Source: an uncultured Candidatus Saccharibacteria bacterium (GTDB lineage: Bacteria > Patescibacteriota > Saccharimonadia > Saccharimonadales > Saccharimonadaceae). From it: DNA of 64,000 nt. The stretch lies in the NCBI GenBank assembly GCA_947304155.1, contig CAMZAD010000001.1:124001-188000 (forward strand). Direction: 5' to 3'. Both the position numbers and the translations under genes were made by a program. Shown piece by piece: positions 28,877 to 38,010 of this stretch (position 1 is its first letter; each line of letters starts with the position of its first letter). The notes below the pieces were generated by a model. The model was not told the DNA's origin. It did not search any database and saw only the letters and a program-made list of their open reading frames with translations.

Positions 28877-28950
28877 ATTCTCCTTCCATAAAAAATTGTC
28901 CTTACGGACTTGTCAATAGTATAGATTAAAGCGTGGCGGATGTCAAGGGG

Positions 28951-29394
28951 TTAGCGTTTATTTTTGCGGCCAAAAAGTAGGAAGTAGATGGTTACGCCAA
29001 TGGCGGCGCCGAGTGCGTCAATTAAAACATCGCCAGCTTCGCAGCTGCGGCCTGGGATGAACGATTGGTGAATTTCGTCTGAGGTGGCATAAAGAATACA
29101 GGCGGGTAAGGCGAACCAGAGGTTGAATTTGGACTTTTTCATGGCGCGGGCGGTGAGGAAGCCGAAGATGAGGTATTCGGTGAAGTGGGCAGCTTTTCGG
29201 ACAATAGTAACGAGCGCATGAGTGCTTTCGATTCCTGGGAAGATTGATTGAAGGACGTTAATGATGAGACCGCTTTGATTGTCTGAATCGGCGGCAGCAA
29301 AGTTGCTCAACATGAAAATGAAACCGGCGACAAGAATGACCGGGAGCCAAGTCTTAAGGAAGAAAACAAAACGTTTCATGTGATTATGATACAA
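28951..29394 (-). CDS. VanZ-like family protein
   Basis: RKAAHFTEYLIFGFL, SDEIHQSFIPGRSCEAGDVLIDALGAAIG. Confidence 0.85.
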   Translation of the reverse strand: MYHNHMKRFVFFLKTWLPVILVAGFIFMLSNFAAADSDNQSGLIINVLQSIFPGIESTHALVTIVRKAAHFTEYLIFGFLTARAMKKSKFNLWFALPACILYATSDEIHQSFIPGRSCEAGDVLIDALGAAIGVTIYFLLFGRKNKR

Positions 29395-29396
29395 GA

Positions 29397-31139
29397 TTAA
29401 AACAGATAATCAAGGTAGTCGCGGAGCATTCTTGAACCAGAGATGACCGGGACATAGTTTTTAAGTTCAGTTTTGACGATAGTTTCGAGGTCAAAATCGT
29501 TACTCCAGGCGTAGGCAGCCTGTTCCATTCTCTGATAGAGGGATTCGGCTTCTTCGTCGTTGTCTTTGCCACTAACACAGAGATATGAGTCGCTTGAACA
29601 GTCGGCGACGCCACCGTCATGAGTTGAGATAAGGATACCAAGATTAATCACGTCTTTCATCCAGCTGGTGCCACATGCTTCAAGGCCGACAATTGGCGTG
29701 TTGATTGAGGCATTTGAACCAACGGAAAGGGCGCGGCCAAGCTCTTCGTCATAATCTGGAAGATAGTGGACGCGTTGCTTTAAGACTGGGTTTCTATCGA
29801 CAATTTCGAGCAAGTGTCTTAGCTTGTTGCCCATTACGTGGTCGCCTTCATGAACACGGCCAGCTAAGAAATAATGAATATTGTAACGCTCGAGAATGTC
29901 GGCAAGGCGAGCAGGGTCTTTAAACGGCAAATCTGGACGTTTGTAGTTGACGAAGCGGCGCTTAAAGTCAAAGACGAGAGCATCTCCATCCACAACTGGA
30001 TGGTTGCCATATTGGTCGATACGGTGGCTAAGGACGCGATTTAGCTCGATGCGGCCGGCAGCCTTTAGTCTTCTAATCTCGTCTGCTTCTAATTTATCGA
30101 TATTTGTTTCAAAATCTTCGGTCGGGAGGTCGAACTTATCTATAATTCCCTTTTCTTTGAGCGTGTCAACGATTTCTGGTAGGGTCCAAGTTGGAATATC
30201 GATGCCGTTAGTGATAGCTTTAAATTTCACTTTATTTCCTGCGAGGTCGTGATAATTTGCTACACGGGCATGCAACTTTGAAACACCAGAACGGAGCTCG
30301 GCAATCTCAATCGTGACAGTTGAAAGGCGGATGCGACCGTTGTCAAACTTGTCTGAAAGCCATTTTTTGACGGCTTTAGATTTGAGATTCGGGAAGACGT
30401 AGTGTTCGAATTGTTCGTAGCTGAATTCAGCTTCGGCGGCTTGGACTAAGGTGTGGTTAGTGTAGAGGGTGTGCTTTCTGGTATAAACGACGGCTTCGTA
30501 AAAATCCATGCCATTTGATGCGAGTTCATCGAGACGGGCGAGGGCCGCGAAGAAGGTTGCAACTTCATTGAGTTGCATGATAGCAGGCTTTAGGCCGACG
30601 AGTTTTAGAGCTTGGTATCCACCAAAGCCGAGTGAAACTTCTTGATACAAACGATGGTCGCCGCCAGATGCGCCAGAATAGAGTTCGCCGAAATTTGGCT
30701 CGGTAATGCAGAGGATGCGGGTACTGCCGAGGACTTTTTCAATCACGTCGAGGGTGCAGATTTGGTTGTTGGCTTTAATGTTGACTGTGTCAACAAAGTT
30801 AAAACCATATTGGGCGTAAGAAACTTTTTCATGATAGGCGCCGTTTTCGAAGTTGGAATAAGTTTGGTGCGGCTCGGACGGGTAGAACGGGGTGATGAGA
30901 GTGAATGGGACTTTTTGACGCTCAGCGACGCGGCGGGTGTCAGCTGCGAGAACGCCAAGGCCACCGCCACCGCGGATGCCGTTAGATTTGTCATAGAGTT
31001 CGATTGTCCAATAAGTGTATGGGCGTTCTGGCGAGAGAGATTGGCTTAAGTGCTTGCGATCAATGGCTTCATAAAAACTGTCGACATCTTCGATACTGTC
31101 GAGGCGATGAAATAGTCTATCAGAAAGATTGCCCATCAT
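29397..31139 (-). CDS. Alpha-glucan (glycogen) phosphorylase-like GT35 enzyme
   Basis: IRGGGGLGVLAADTRR; LEACGTSWMKDVINLGILISTHDGG resembles the PLP-lysine region EASGTSNMK of phosphorylases. Confidence 0.8.
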   Translation of the reverse strand: MMGNLSDRLFHRLDSIEDVDSFYEAIDRKHLSQSLSPERPYTYWTIELYDKSNGIRGGGGLGVLAADTRRVAERQKVPFTLITPFYPSEPHQTYSNFENGAYHEKVSYAQYGFNFVDTVNIKANNQICTLDVIEKVLGSTRILCITEPNFGELYSGASGGDHRLYQEVSLGFGGYQALKLVGLKPAIMQLNEVATFFAALARLDELASNGMDFYEAVVYTRKHTLYTNHTLVQAAEAEFSYEQFEHYVFPNLKSKAVKKWLSDKFDNGRIRLSTVTIEIAELRSGVSKLHARVANYHDLAGNKVKFKAITNGIDIPTWTLPEIVDTLKEKGIIDKFDLPTEDFETNIDKLEADEIRRLKAAGRIELNRVLSHRIDQYGNHPVVDGDALVFDFKRRFVNYKRPDLPFKDPARLADILERYNIHYFLAGRVHEGDHVMGNKLRHLLEIVDRNPVLKQRVHYLPDYDEELGRALSVGSNASINTPIVGLEACGTSWMKDVINLGILISTHDGGVADCSSDSYLCVSGKDNDEEAESLYQRMEQAAYAWSNDFDLETIVKTELKNYVPVISGSRMLRDYLDYLF

Positions 31140-31220
31140 ATTAGCATAAGTATAATATAAAAACCGTTTAAGATAAAGCCTTTATTTTTCTGGCCTTTTA
31201 TGGTATTATTAAAGAACCGT

Positions 31221-31295
31221 TGGGGATTCGCCAAGTGGTAAGGCATCGGGTTCTGGTCCCGACATTCGGGGGTTCGAGTCCCTCATCCCCAGCCA
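31221..31295 (+). tRNA. tRNA-Gln (CTG), CCA encoded
   Basis: Acceptor TGGGGAT/ATCCCCA, anticodon stem TCGGG/CCCGA loop TTCTGGT, GCCA end. Confidence 0.93.
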
Positions 31296-31377
31296 TATTT
31301 TAAAGATAGAAAATAAGAGACCGCATGGTCTTTTTTGTTTGCCAGAGTCATAATATTATATTATAATATAGTTTAAT

Positions 31378-31665
31378 ATGAATAACGAAAAAGTCATTTC
31401 AGATGTCAAGAAAATCTATGAAAAATACATCTTGAAAGACGTAAGTTCTTTTTGTGTAGATGATTATAATGACTTTGAAAAAGAGATTTGGGCATTAAAA
31501 GAAAGGTATCAGCTTGAAGATAGCCCGTTTTTGTTATTGCCGGATCCAGCTAAGGATGCTGATTTTGAAATGATGAATGCTTCAAGTGATGGCCTTGTTG
31601 AACCAAGTGAGAAGGATAAGTCAAGGTATCTAGAAAAAATGAGAATTTCTTATAACAAGTTGTAA
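31378..31665 (+). CDS. Hypothetical protein (95 aa)
   Basis: ORF with biased codon usage, next to a second small ORF. Confidence 0.5.
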   Translation: MNNEKVISDVKKIYEKYILKDVSSFCVDDYNDFEKEIWALKERYQLEDSPFLLLPDPAKDADFEMMNASSDGLVEPSEKDKSRYLEKMRISYNKL

Positions 31666-31685
31666 TATGAGGATTAATTATAGAT

Positions 31686-32063
31686 ATGTTAAACCCAATT
31701 CCGCAAGATGAATTATTTGAAATTCTTGAATCGTATGGCATTGATGGAGTTTCTTTTGATAGTTCATGGGATGTAGGTCCAGATTCTATGGTTTATGTCT
31801 TTTCTGACAAATATGGTGCAAAATATGTCCTTCTTGTTGCAGATTATCTAGGTGGTTATGAAGAGATTGAAGTACCATGTAACTTTGAGTTTGATTATGG
31901 ATTTCCTTATAGTAAAGTATCTTTCCGTGCTGTGAAAGTATTTGCATATAAAGATAACGCTAAAAAGAAAGCTGAGGGGTATATTGACGATAACCACTAT
32001 TGGACTATAGCTAGTACTGGTGATGTTTGTATGCTCTTTGGTGTAGATGAGTTAAAGATTTAA
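31686..32063 (+). CDS. Hypothetical protein (125 aa)
   Basis: ORF in the same orientation as the preceding small gene. Confidence 0.5.
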   Translation: MLNPIPQDELFEILESYGIDGVSFDSSWDVGPDSMVYVFSDKYGAKYVLLVADYLGGYEEIEVPCNFEFDYGFPYSKVSFRAVKVFAYKDNAKKKAEGYIDDNHYWTIASTGDVCMLFGVDELKI

Positions 32064-32205
32064 TTACTTTAGCAATCCTTCTACCGTTGCGGTAATAATT
32101 TCTGCTAATTTTTCCTTATTATCAACGTCTTCTATAAAATGCATCGGCTTGGTGCTTCTGATAATTGTTCTAGGATAAAATCGCAGTATTCTTTAGTGCT
32201 GGATA
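32064..32205 (-). pseudogene. TfoX N-terminal-domain pseudogene (internally deleted, frameshifted)
   Basis: Minus strand: SSTKEYCDFILEQLSEAP in one frame, then STKPMHFIEDVDNKEKLAEIITATVEGLLK-stop in another; these resemble the N- and C-terminal ends of TfoX_N proteins. Confidence 0.6.
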
Positions 32206-32207
32206 TC

Positions 32208-32459
32208 TTATTTCCATCTCTTTAGTGTTGGGAAAATCTTTGTGCAGTATTCCTTCATTTGTTCGTTTGTCATGCCGGCCTGTTCGCCAAATTTTGAACA
32301 CATTTCTATATACTCTTCCATGGAAACTTTATCAACAAAATCACCATCTTTATAGCAGTATTTACAGTAATCTTCGTTTTTGCTGCCATCTTTTTCGGTA
32401 GCATATAAATCTTCTGAGGTTAGTGGCATTGCACAGCTTTGACAAATTTTTTGTTCCAT
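32208..32459 (-). CDS. Putative zinc-ribbon domain protein
   Basis: KICQSCAMPLTSEDLYATEKDGSKNEDYCKYCYKDGDF ... FPTLKRWK. Confidence 0.85.
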   Translation of the reverse strand: MEQKICQSCAMPLTSEDLYATEKDGSKNEDYCKYCYKDGDFVDKVSMEEYIEMCSKFGEQAGMTNEQMKEYCTKIFPTLKRWK

Positions 32460-32530
32460 ATTAAGTCCTTGTTTATGGTTTAATTATAACATCTTTAGGT
32501 CAATCTATTTTAAAGCTTTAGTGTTTTACA

Positions 32531-32559
32531 TTGACAAAAATGGTATTCTGTGATATAAT
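32531..32559 (+). promoter_or_regulatory. Perfect-consensus sigma70 promoter
   Basis: TTGACA - 17 bp - TATAAT, upstream of the 32597 ORF. Confidence 0.8.
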
Positions 32560-32596
32560 ATAAGTATATATCAGGAAAATCATTAAGGAATAAAAC

Positions 32597-33226
32597 ATGA
32601 AAGCTAAAATTTTTGCTATTTTTGCAACAATTTTTCTCGCTAGCAGCGCTGTAAACACAGCTTATCAAAACTGGGAGTGGGGCCATAAATGTGACGGCAT
32701 TGAAATTACTACCCATTGTACTGGCGATGATGGTGAAAGATATAATAAATATATCTTTCATGAAGCACTAGCGGAAGATAGGACTATTGTTGTTCATCAT
32801 GATGCGGTGGCTGAGAAAAGTCATATCGTGCATCATCCAGCAACGCCAGCAAAAACTCATACCGTGTATCATCCAGATGAAATTGGAGTTCGTGTAATCC
32901 GTCGATGCATTCGCACTACAATTAGCTATAAAAATGGTACTTGTGCAAGATCACAATGTCGTGATGGTGAATATTCTGGCTCATCTGGTCGCGGAACTTG
33001 TAGTTATCATGGCGGTGTTTTGCGTAGCGGAGGACCATGGTATGAATACATTACCGAAACATACGTTAAGAAAAAGGCTTGGATCGAAACAGTAGTTGAC
33101 GTTCCAGCAAAAAAGGCTTGGGATGAAAAAGTAATAGACATCCAAGCAAAGGCTGCATGGGATGAGACGGTTATTCTAGAAAAAGCTCACGCGGCTTACT
33201 ATGAAAAAGAGTTGCTAAAACCTTAA
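32597..33226 (+). CDS. Secreted repeat protein with DUF3761-like Cys/His core
   Basis: Signal peptide; HHxA-type repeats; CRDGEYSGSSGRGTCSYHGGV; four AW(D/I)E-type C-terminal repeats. Confidence 0.7.
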   Translation: MKAKIFAIFATIFLASSAVNTAYQNWEWGHKCDGIEITTHCTGDDGERYNKYIFHEALAEDRTIVVHHDAVAEKSHIVHHPATPAKTHTVYHPDEIGVRVIRRCIRTTISYKNGTCARSQCRDGEYSGSSGRGTCSYHGGVLRSGGPWYEYITETYVKKKAWIETVVDVPAKKAWDEKVIDIQAKAAWDETVILEKAHAAYYEKELLKP

Positions 33227-33267
33227 CAAAAGGCGCCAAGATATGGCGCTTTTTGTTGAAAAGCTCA

Positions 33268-33307
33268 ATTAAAAAAGCTCCGATTTTGACTAATGTCTAA
33301 TCGGAGC
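33268..33307 (-). terminator. Terminator downstream of the 33348 ORF
   Basis: AGCTCCGATT/AATCGGAGCT 10-bp stem followed by T-run on minus strand. Confidence 0.75.
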
Positions 33308-33347
33308 TTGGGTCACCTAGAGTGTTCAATAGTAAAATCGGCGAATA

Positions 33348-33740
33348 TTAAATATTATCCAGCCATTCTGCTAGATTGGCATCATCTACAGAGAATAGAT
33401 ATCTGTAACCACCAAAATTGTGCGGCAGTCCGGCTTTATAATAAGTGCTTACAGTAGTAAAAACGGCAATAGTCGGCGGCATAGCTGCCTCAATCTTTTG
33501 TCTAACCTCACTCGTGAGGCGGCCGCAGTGCTCCTTACACTGCTCAATAATGTTGACATGTTTCTCCCGACCATTCATAAGAAAATATAGCAAATACGAA
33601 CTTCCCTTCCACTCAAGGCGAGTGGTCTCGTGCACATTAAAACCTTCATTTTCATCGCAAGCGCGATTGAACTGGCGAACCTTCTGGTTGTACTGGGCTT
33701 GGCGACAACGCTGCTCAGCAAGGCTATATTTTATACTCAT
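33348..33740 (-). CDS. Orphan hypothetical protein (130 aa)
   Basis: ORF with strong SD (AAAGGAGGG) and TTGACT-18-TAATAT upstream. Confidence 0.6.
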   Translation of the reverse strand: MSIKYSLAEQRCRQAQYNQKVRQFNRACDENEGFNVHETTRLEWKGSSYLLYFLMNGREKHVNIIEQCKEHCGRLTSEVRQKIEAAMPPTIAVFTTVSTYYKAGLPHNFGGYRYLFSVDDANLAEWLDNI

Positions 33741-33881
33741 ATTGCAACCCTCCTTTAATAATTTTGTGAGAAATGAGTATAACTTTTGATTAGGTGACCC
33801 GAAAAATAAAGGTGCGTGAGCGAATTTGGCTCACGCTATTATATTACAATATCTTAAGATAGAAAGTCAACAATAAGCGTT

Positions 33882-34439
33882 TTAGAAGGTATGCACCACC
33901 CAACCGATAATTAGCAGAATTACAGGGACGAGCGAGATGATCGAAGTGATTGTGATGTGAGATGAATATTTTTTGATGTCGGCGTTTGGCGCCTTCTTGG
34001 AACGATTTGCGTTAAAGAGGTTAATAAGCGCAAAAACAACTACATAGGCATAGATTAGGCTTAAAAACCAGCCGGCGCTAAAATATCCGGTGATAAAGAT
34101 AATGGCATAAGCGACGGCATAAATTGCATTGATAATGCCAAAGAAGTTGTTAATCTTTAGTATGCTAAGTGAAGCTGGGCGTTTACTAAACGGAACCTTA
34201 GTGGCGGTAGCGCCAGTGCTGAAGAAGCCGTTGATATTGGTATCTGGACGGATCGGTGAGTTTGATAAATCTGGCGTTTCTTCGGTTTCTTTTTCTTCGG
34301 CTTTAGTCTGGGCCTTGCGAGCCTTTAAGACTGACTCCTGGATTAAGGGATCAACATAATAATCCTGATTCTTTTTAGCTTCAGGTTTTGCTTCATTTTC
34401 AGGCGTTTTGACCTGAGTTTTCCCTTCCCATGTATCCAT
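33882..34439 (-). CDS. Hypothetical membrane protein
   Basis: K/E-rich N-terminus followed by three or four TM segments. Confidence 0.6.
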   Translation of the reverse strand: MDTWEGKTQVKTPENEAKPEAKKNQDYYVDPLIQESVLKARKAQTKAEEKETEETPDLSNSPIRPDTNINGFFSTGATATKVPFSKRPASLSILKINNFFGIINAIYAVAYAIIFITGYFSAGWFLSLIYAYVVVFALINLFNANRSKKAPNADIKKYSSHITITSIISLVPVILLIIGWVVHTF

Positions 34440-34464
34440 AAGCTTATTGTATCATAAGTCTGAT

Positions 34465-35652
34465 TTAATTGCTATTTTTGAGCTCGTTGAACTTTTCTTG
34501 CATGGTTTTGTTGCCACGAGTGAGGCGTTTAATAGTCAAATCCTCGGCCTTGTTATTAGCGAGCCTGAGGTTATCTTCAGATGAAAGTAGGGCCTCTTTA
34601 GTTTTTTGGAGGTGTTGAATAGTTTTATCAATTTCTTCAATAGCGGCTTGAAATTTTTTAGATGCAAGCTGATAATTGCGAGCAAAACCAGTCTTGAATG
34701 CCTCAATATTGGCTTCAAAATTCGTGATGTCGATATTCTGGTTGCGGACGATTTCGAGCTCTTTTTTATACTTCATTGAATTCAATGCGGCGTTTCTAAG
34801 AAGAGTAATGATTGGGATAAAGAATTGTGGGCGAATGACATACATTTTTGGGAAGCGGTGCGAGACGTCGACGATGCCAGTGTTATAGAATTCAGAATCA
34901 GCCTCGAGTAGCGAGACTAAAACGGCATATTCGCAGTTTTTCTCTTTGCGGTCTTTGTCGAGCTCCTTGAAAAAGTCCTCGTTTTTATGCTTCGAAGCGG
35001 TGGTGTCCATTTCGTTCTTCATCTCAAACATGATGGAGATTATTTCGGTGCCGTTTTCGTCAGTTTCTCTAAAGATGAAGTCGCCCTTAGAGCCGGTTCT
35101 GGCGTCGTTATCTTTTTCGAAATAAGCGGTTGGGAAGGCGGTGGCGCGGATTTTATTAAACTCATCTTCACAGTGGCGCTCAAGGCTTTCACCAATCATC
35201 TTGGTGCTAAGTTTGGATTTCAAATCCTTTAAACGTTCAATTTCTTCATCCTTAAGCTGGATGGCGCCTTGATACTTATCTCTTATAGATTGCTCGCGAA
35301 TCTTCGCCTCGGCAGTTTGGCTACTCAAGTCGCTTTTGAGCTGATCGCGCTCCTTTTCGAGTGGTGCGATGGCTTCAGAAATAGCCAATTTTTGTTTAAT
35401 ATCTGATTTTTCAAGTTCAGACTTCAACTTTGCGATTTCGGCATCTTTTTCGGCAAGGCTTTCTTTAGCTTGGCCTTTGACTTTTTCCTCGGTTAGTTGA
35501 AGTTCGGTTTTGTGTTGATGATTGATTTCGGCAAGTTTGGATTCAACTTCTTTTTCAAATTCTTGGCCGCGGACCTGAGATAGAATCTGGGCATAACTAG
35601 TCTCGTCTACTTTAAAGGTTTTGCCACAATTTGGACAGATAATTTCGCTCAT
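34465..35652 (-). CDS. DUF2130 domain-containing protein
   Basis: N-terminal [13 protein letters not shown], coiled coil, [10 protein letters not shown]...IMFEMKNE...[15 protein letters not shown]...[11 protein letters not shown]. Confidence 0.85.
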   Translation of the reverse strand: MSEIICPNCGKTFKVDETSYAQILSQVRGQEFEKEVESKLAEINHQHKTELQLTEEKVKGQAKESLAEKDAEIAKLKSELEKSDIKQKLAISEAIAPLEKERDQLKSDLSSQTAEAKIREQSIRDKYQGAIQLKDEEIERLKDLKSKLSTKMIGESLERHCEDEFNKIRATAFPTAYFEKDNDARTGSKGDFIFRETDENGTEIISIMFEMKNEMDTTASKHKNEDFFKELDKDRKEKNCEYAVLVSLLEADSEFYNTGIVDVSHRFPKMYVIRPQFFIPIITLLRNAALNSMKYKKELEIVRNQNIDITNFEANIEAFKTGFARNYQLASKKFQAAIEEIDKTIQHLQKTKEALLSSEDNLRLANNKAEDLTIKRLTRGNKTMQEKFNELKNSN

Positions 35653-36858
35653 TTAATTCCTTTCTTTTGGTGGTATGTAAAATTTATGATTTTTCAGCTC
35701 TTTCGGTAAGTAGGATGTTGGCTGATGGTATCCGGCTTCCCATTTATAACCTTTGCCAAAACCTAAATCTTTCATAAGTTTGGTTGGGGCGTTTCGGATT
35801 TCAATTGGTACAGGGAGGTTCATTGAGTTATGAGCGGCCTCTTTTGCACGGAGGAAGGCGTCATAGCTACTACGGTCTTTCTTGGACTTCGCAAGGGCGC
35901 AGACTACGTGTGCTAGGACGATTTGGCATTCAGGCATACCAACGCGTTCTACGGCCTGAAATGCGGCCACAGCGAGATTTAAACCTCCATTTCCGGCTAG
36001 GCCAATGTCTTCGGAAGCAAAAATTACCATGCGACGGGCGATGAATTTTGGATCTTCGCCGGCTTCAAGCATGCGCGCGAGGTAGTAAAGTGAGGCATCA
36101 ACGTCGGAGCCGCGCATTGATTTGATGAAAGCGGAAATATTGTCGTAATGTTTGTCGCCTTGCTTGTCGTAGCCTGGAACTTTGCGGCCGGCAGCTTCTT
36201 TGACGATGTCTTCGTCGACTTTATCAGCTAAACTGAGTGCTAATTCAAGGTCTCCAAGGGCGCTTCGGGCGTCGCCACCAGAGAGCTCGGCGAGATAATC
36301 GATTGCTTTTTTAGTGACGCGTTTGGTGGCTTTTTCGGCTTTTATGGCGCGTTTTAAGACTTCAATAATGGCATCTTTTGATAAATGATTAACGATTACG
36401 ACGCGGGAGCGCGAGAGAAGTGGCGAAATTACTTCAAAACTTGGGTTTTCGGTGGTTGCGCCAATCAAGATGATTAATCCAGATTCAACATGTGGAAGGA
36501 AGGCATCTTGCTGCGCCTTGTTAAAGCGGTGAATTTCATCCACGAAAAGTACAGTGCGGATTTTTAGATTCCAGTTTTGCTTTGCGCGTTCAACAACTTG
36601 CTCAATATCTTTTTTCCCAGAGGTAACAGCGGATAGTTCAATAAAGTCGGCATTATATTCTTTGGCGAGGATGCGCGCGAGAGTAGTCTTACCGGTGCCA
36701 GGAGGGCCCCAGAAAATTAAGTTAACGGGTTCGCCTTTTTTGACGATTTCGGTTAGGATTTTACCTTCGCCGATAATCTCATCTTGACCAACAACGTCCG
36801 CCAAAGTTTGCGGGCGCATGCGCTCAGCGAGTGGTCTGCGATTTCCCATTTCTTCCAT
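35653..36858 (-). CDS. rarA: Replication-associated recombination protein RarA/MgsA
   Basis: [61 protein letters not shown]. Confidence 0.95.
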   Translation of the reverse strand: MEEMGNRRPLAERMRPQTLADVVGQDEIIGEGKILTEIVKKGEPVNLIFWGPPGTGKTTLARILAKEYNADFIELSAVTSGKKDIEQVVERAKQNWNLKIRTVLFVDEIHRFNKAQQDAFLPHVESGLIILIGATTENPSFEVISPLLSRSRVVIVNHLSKDAIIEVLKRAIKAEKATKRVTKKAIDYLAELSGGDARSALGDLELALSLADKVDEDIVKEAAGRKVPGYDKQGDKHYDNISAFIKSMRGSDVDASLYYLARMLEAGEDPKFIARRMVIFASEDIGLAGNGGLNLAVAAFQAVERVGMPECQIVLAHVVCALAKSKKDRSSYDAFLRAKEAAHNSMNLPVPIEIRNAPTKLMKDLGFGKGYKWEAGYHQPTSYLPKELKNHKFYIPPKERN

Positions 36859-36895
36859 GTTTTTATTATATCACAGGTATAGGGGTGGCGTTTTC

Positions 36896-36924
36896 TTGAC
36901 ATAAAACATAAGTAGTGATATAAT
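36896..36924 (+). promoter_or_regulatory. Perfect-consensus sigma70 promoter
   Basis: TTGACA - 17 bp - TATAAT upstream of the 37028 ORF. Confidence 0.8.
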
Positions 36925-37027
36925 AAGAGATAGAGAGGGGGTATTTTTGTTTTTTACCCTCAAATACCTGCGACCGATTCTTATGGGGTGGTCGTAAAAC
37001 AAAAGCAAAGTTCTTTATAGAAAAGGG

Positions 37028-37267
37028 GTGATAAAAATGGGCGACGAAAGAAATACGCCATGCACTTTTGCGGCAGCATCCAAGGAAGTAGAGAGGTTCT
37101 ACGACTCTGCCCAGAAAAATGGCGGTAACTTAGAATTCATGGATGAAGGACAAGGTACTGTAAAGGTTATTCTGGTTAAAAACGGGGCTCCGTGTGCAGC
37201 AAGGGGAGGAATTAGAAAATCCTTCCTCGGAACTATTTTAGATGGGTTAGGTCTTAACCACCAGTAA
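37028..37267 (+). CDS. Small orphan protein (79 aa)
   Basis: Strong promoter, ~100-nt leader, SD AAGGGGTG, downstream hairpins. Confidence 0.55.
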   Translation: MIKMGDERNTPCTFAAASKEVERFYDSAQKNGGNLEFMDEGQGTVKVILVKNGAPCAARGGIRKSFLGTILDGLGLNHQ

Positions 37268-37426
37268 GACCTTTTCCATATCGTTCTACTGTCTCCCGTC
37301 TTCGCCATAAGGCGTGAGATAGTTTTTCTCCTTTGTCAGAAGGGGCCGCTTCTATAGGGCCCCTTTTTCATGTCTGTGGTATAATAGAGGGTATTATAAG
37401 TAGAAATTTAGTCTAGAAAGGAAAAA

Positions 37427-37957
37427 ATGGCAGATTTCAATAAAATTTTGACCCCTGGTGATTATGTGAATGGCGAAATCAATGTCGTAATTGAGATTCC
37501 TACCGGTTCAAATCACAAGATTGAATGGGATCGTAAAAATGCATGCTTCATGCTTGACCGTGTTGAGCCAATGGCATTCGCAAAACCTTGTAACTATGGT
37601 TTCATCCCACAAACCCTCGATGAGGATGGTGATGAGCTCGATGTCTTGATGATTACCGATCAACCACTTACAACTGGTATTTACACTAAAGCTCGCGTGC
37701 TTGGCGTAATGAAATTTGTTGATTCTGATGAAGTTGATGATAAAATTATTGCTGTTCCTGCAGATGACCGCAACAATGGCGATGCTTATCAAACGCTTGA
37801 AGATCTTCCAAAGCAATTGATTAAGCAAATTGAATTCCACTTCAACCACTACAAAGATTTGAAGAAACCTGGCTCAACTGTAGTTAAGGCCTTCGAAGGT
37901 GTTGACGTTGCAAAAGAAGTCATTGCTGATGCAATCAAGCGCTGGAACGACCAATAA
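37427..37957 (+). CDS. ppa: Inorganic pyrophosphatase
   Basis: VIEIPTGSNHKIEWD, NYGFIPQTLDEDGDELDVLM. Confidence 0.97.
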   Translation: MADFNKILTPGDYVNGEINVVIEIPTGSNHKIEWDRKNACFMLDRVEPMAFAKPCNYGFIPQTLDEDGDELDVLMITDQPLTTGIYTKARVLGVMKFVDSDEVDDKIIAVPADDRNNGDAYQTLEDLPKQLIKQIEFHFNHYKDLKKPGSTVVKAFEGVDVAKEVIADAIKRWNDQ

Positions 37958-38010
37958 TTTGTTTTAAATATAAATAAGCCTGGATTCAGGCTTATTTTTT
38001 ATGTTTTATT

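Noticed and set aside
30642-31049. 135-aa plus-strand ORF opposite the phosphorylase
   Set aside because: No motif, and the minus-strand frame has clear GT35 signatures.
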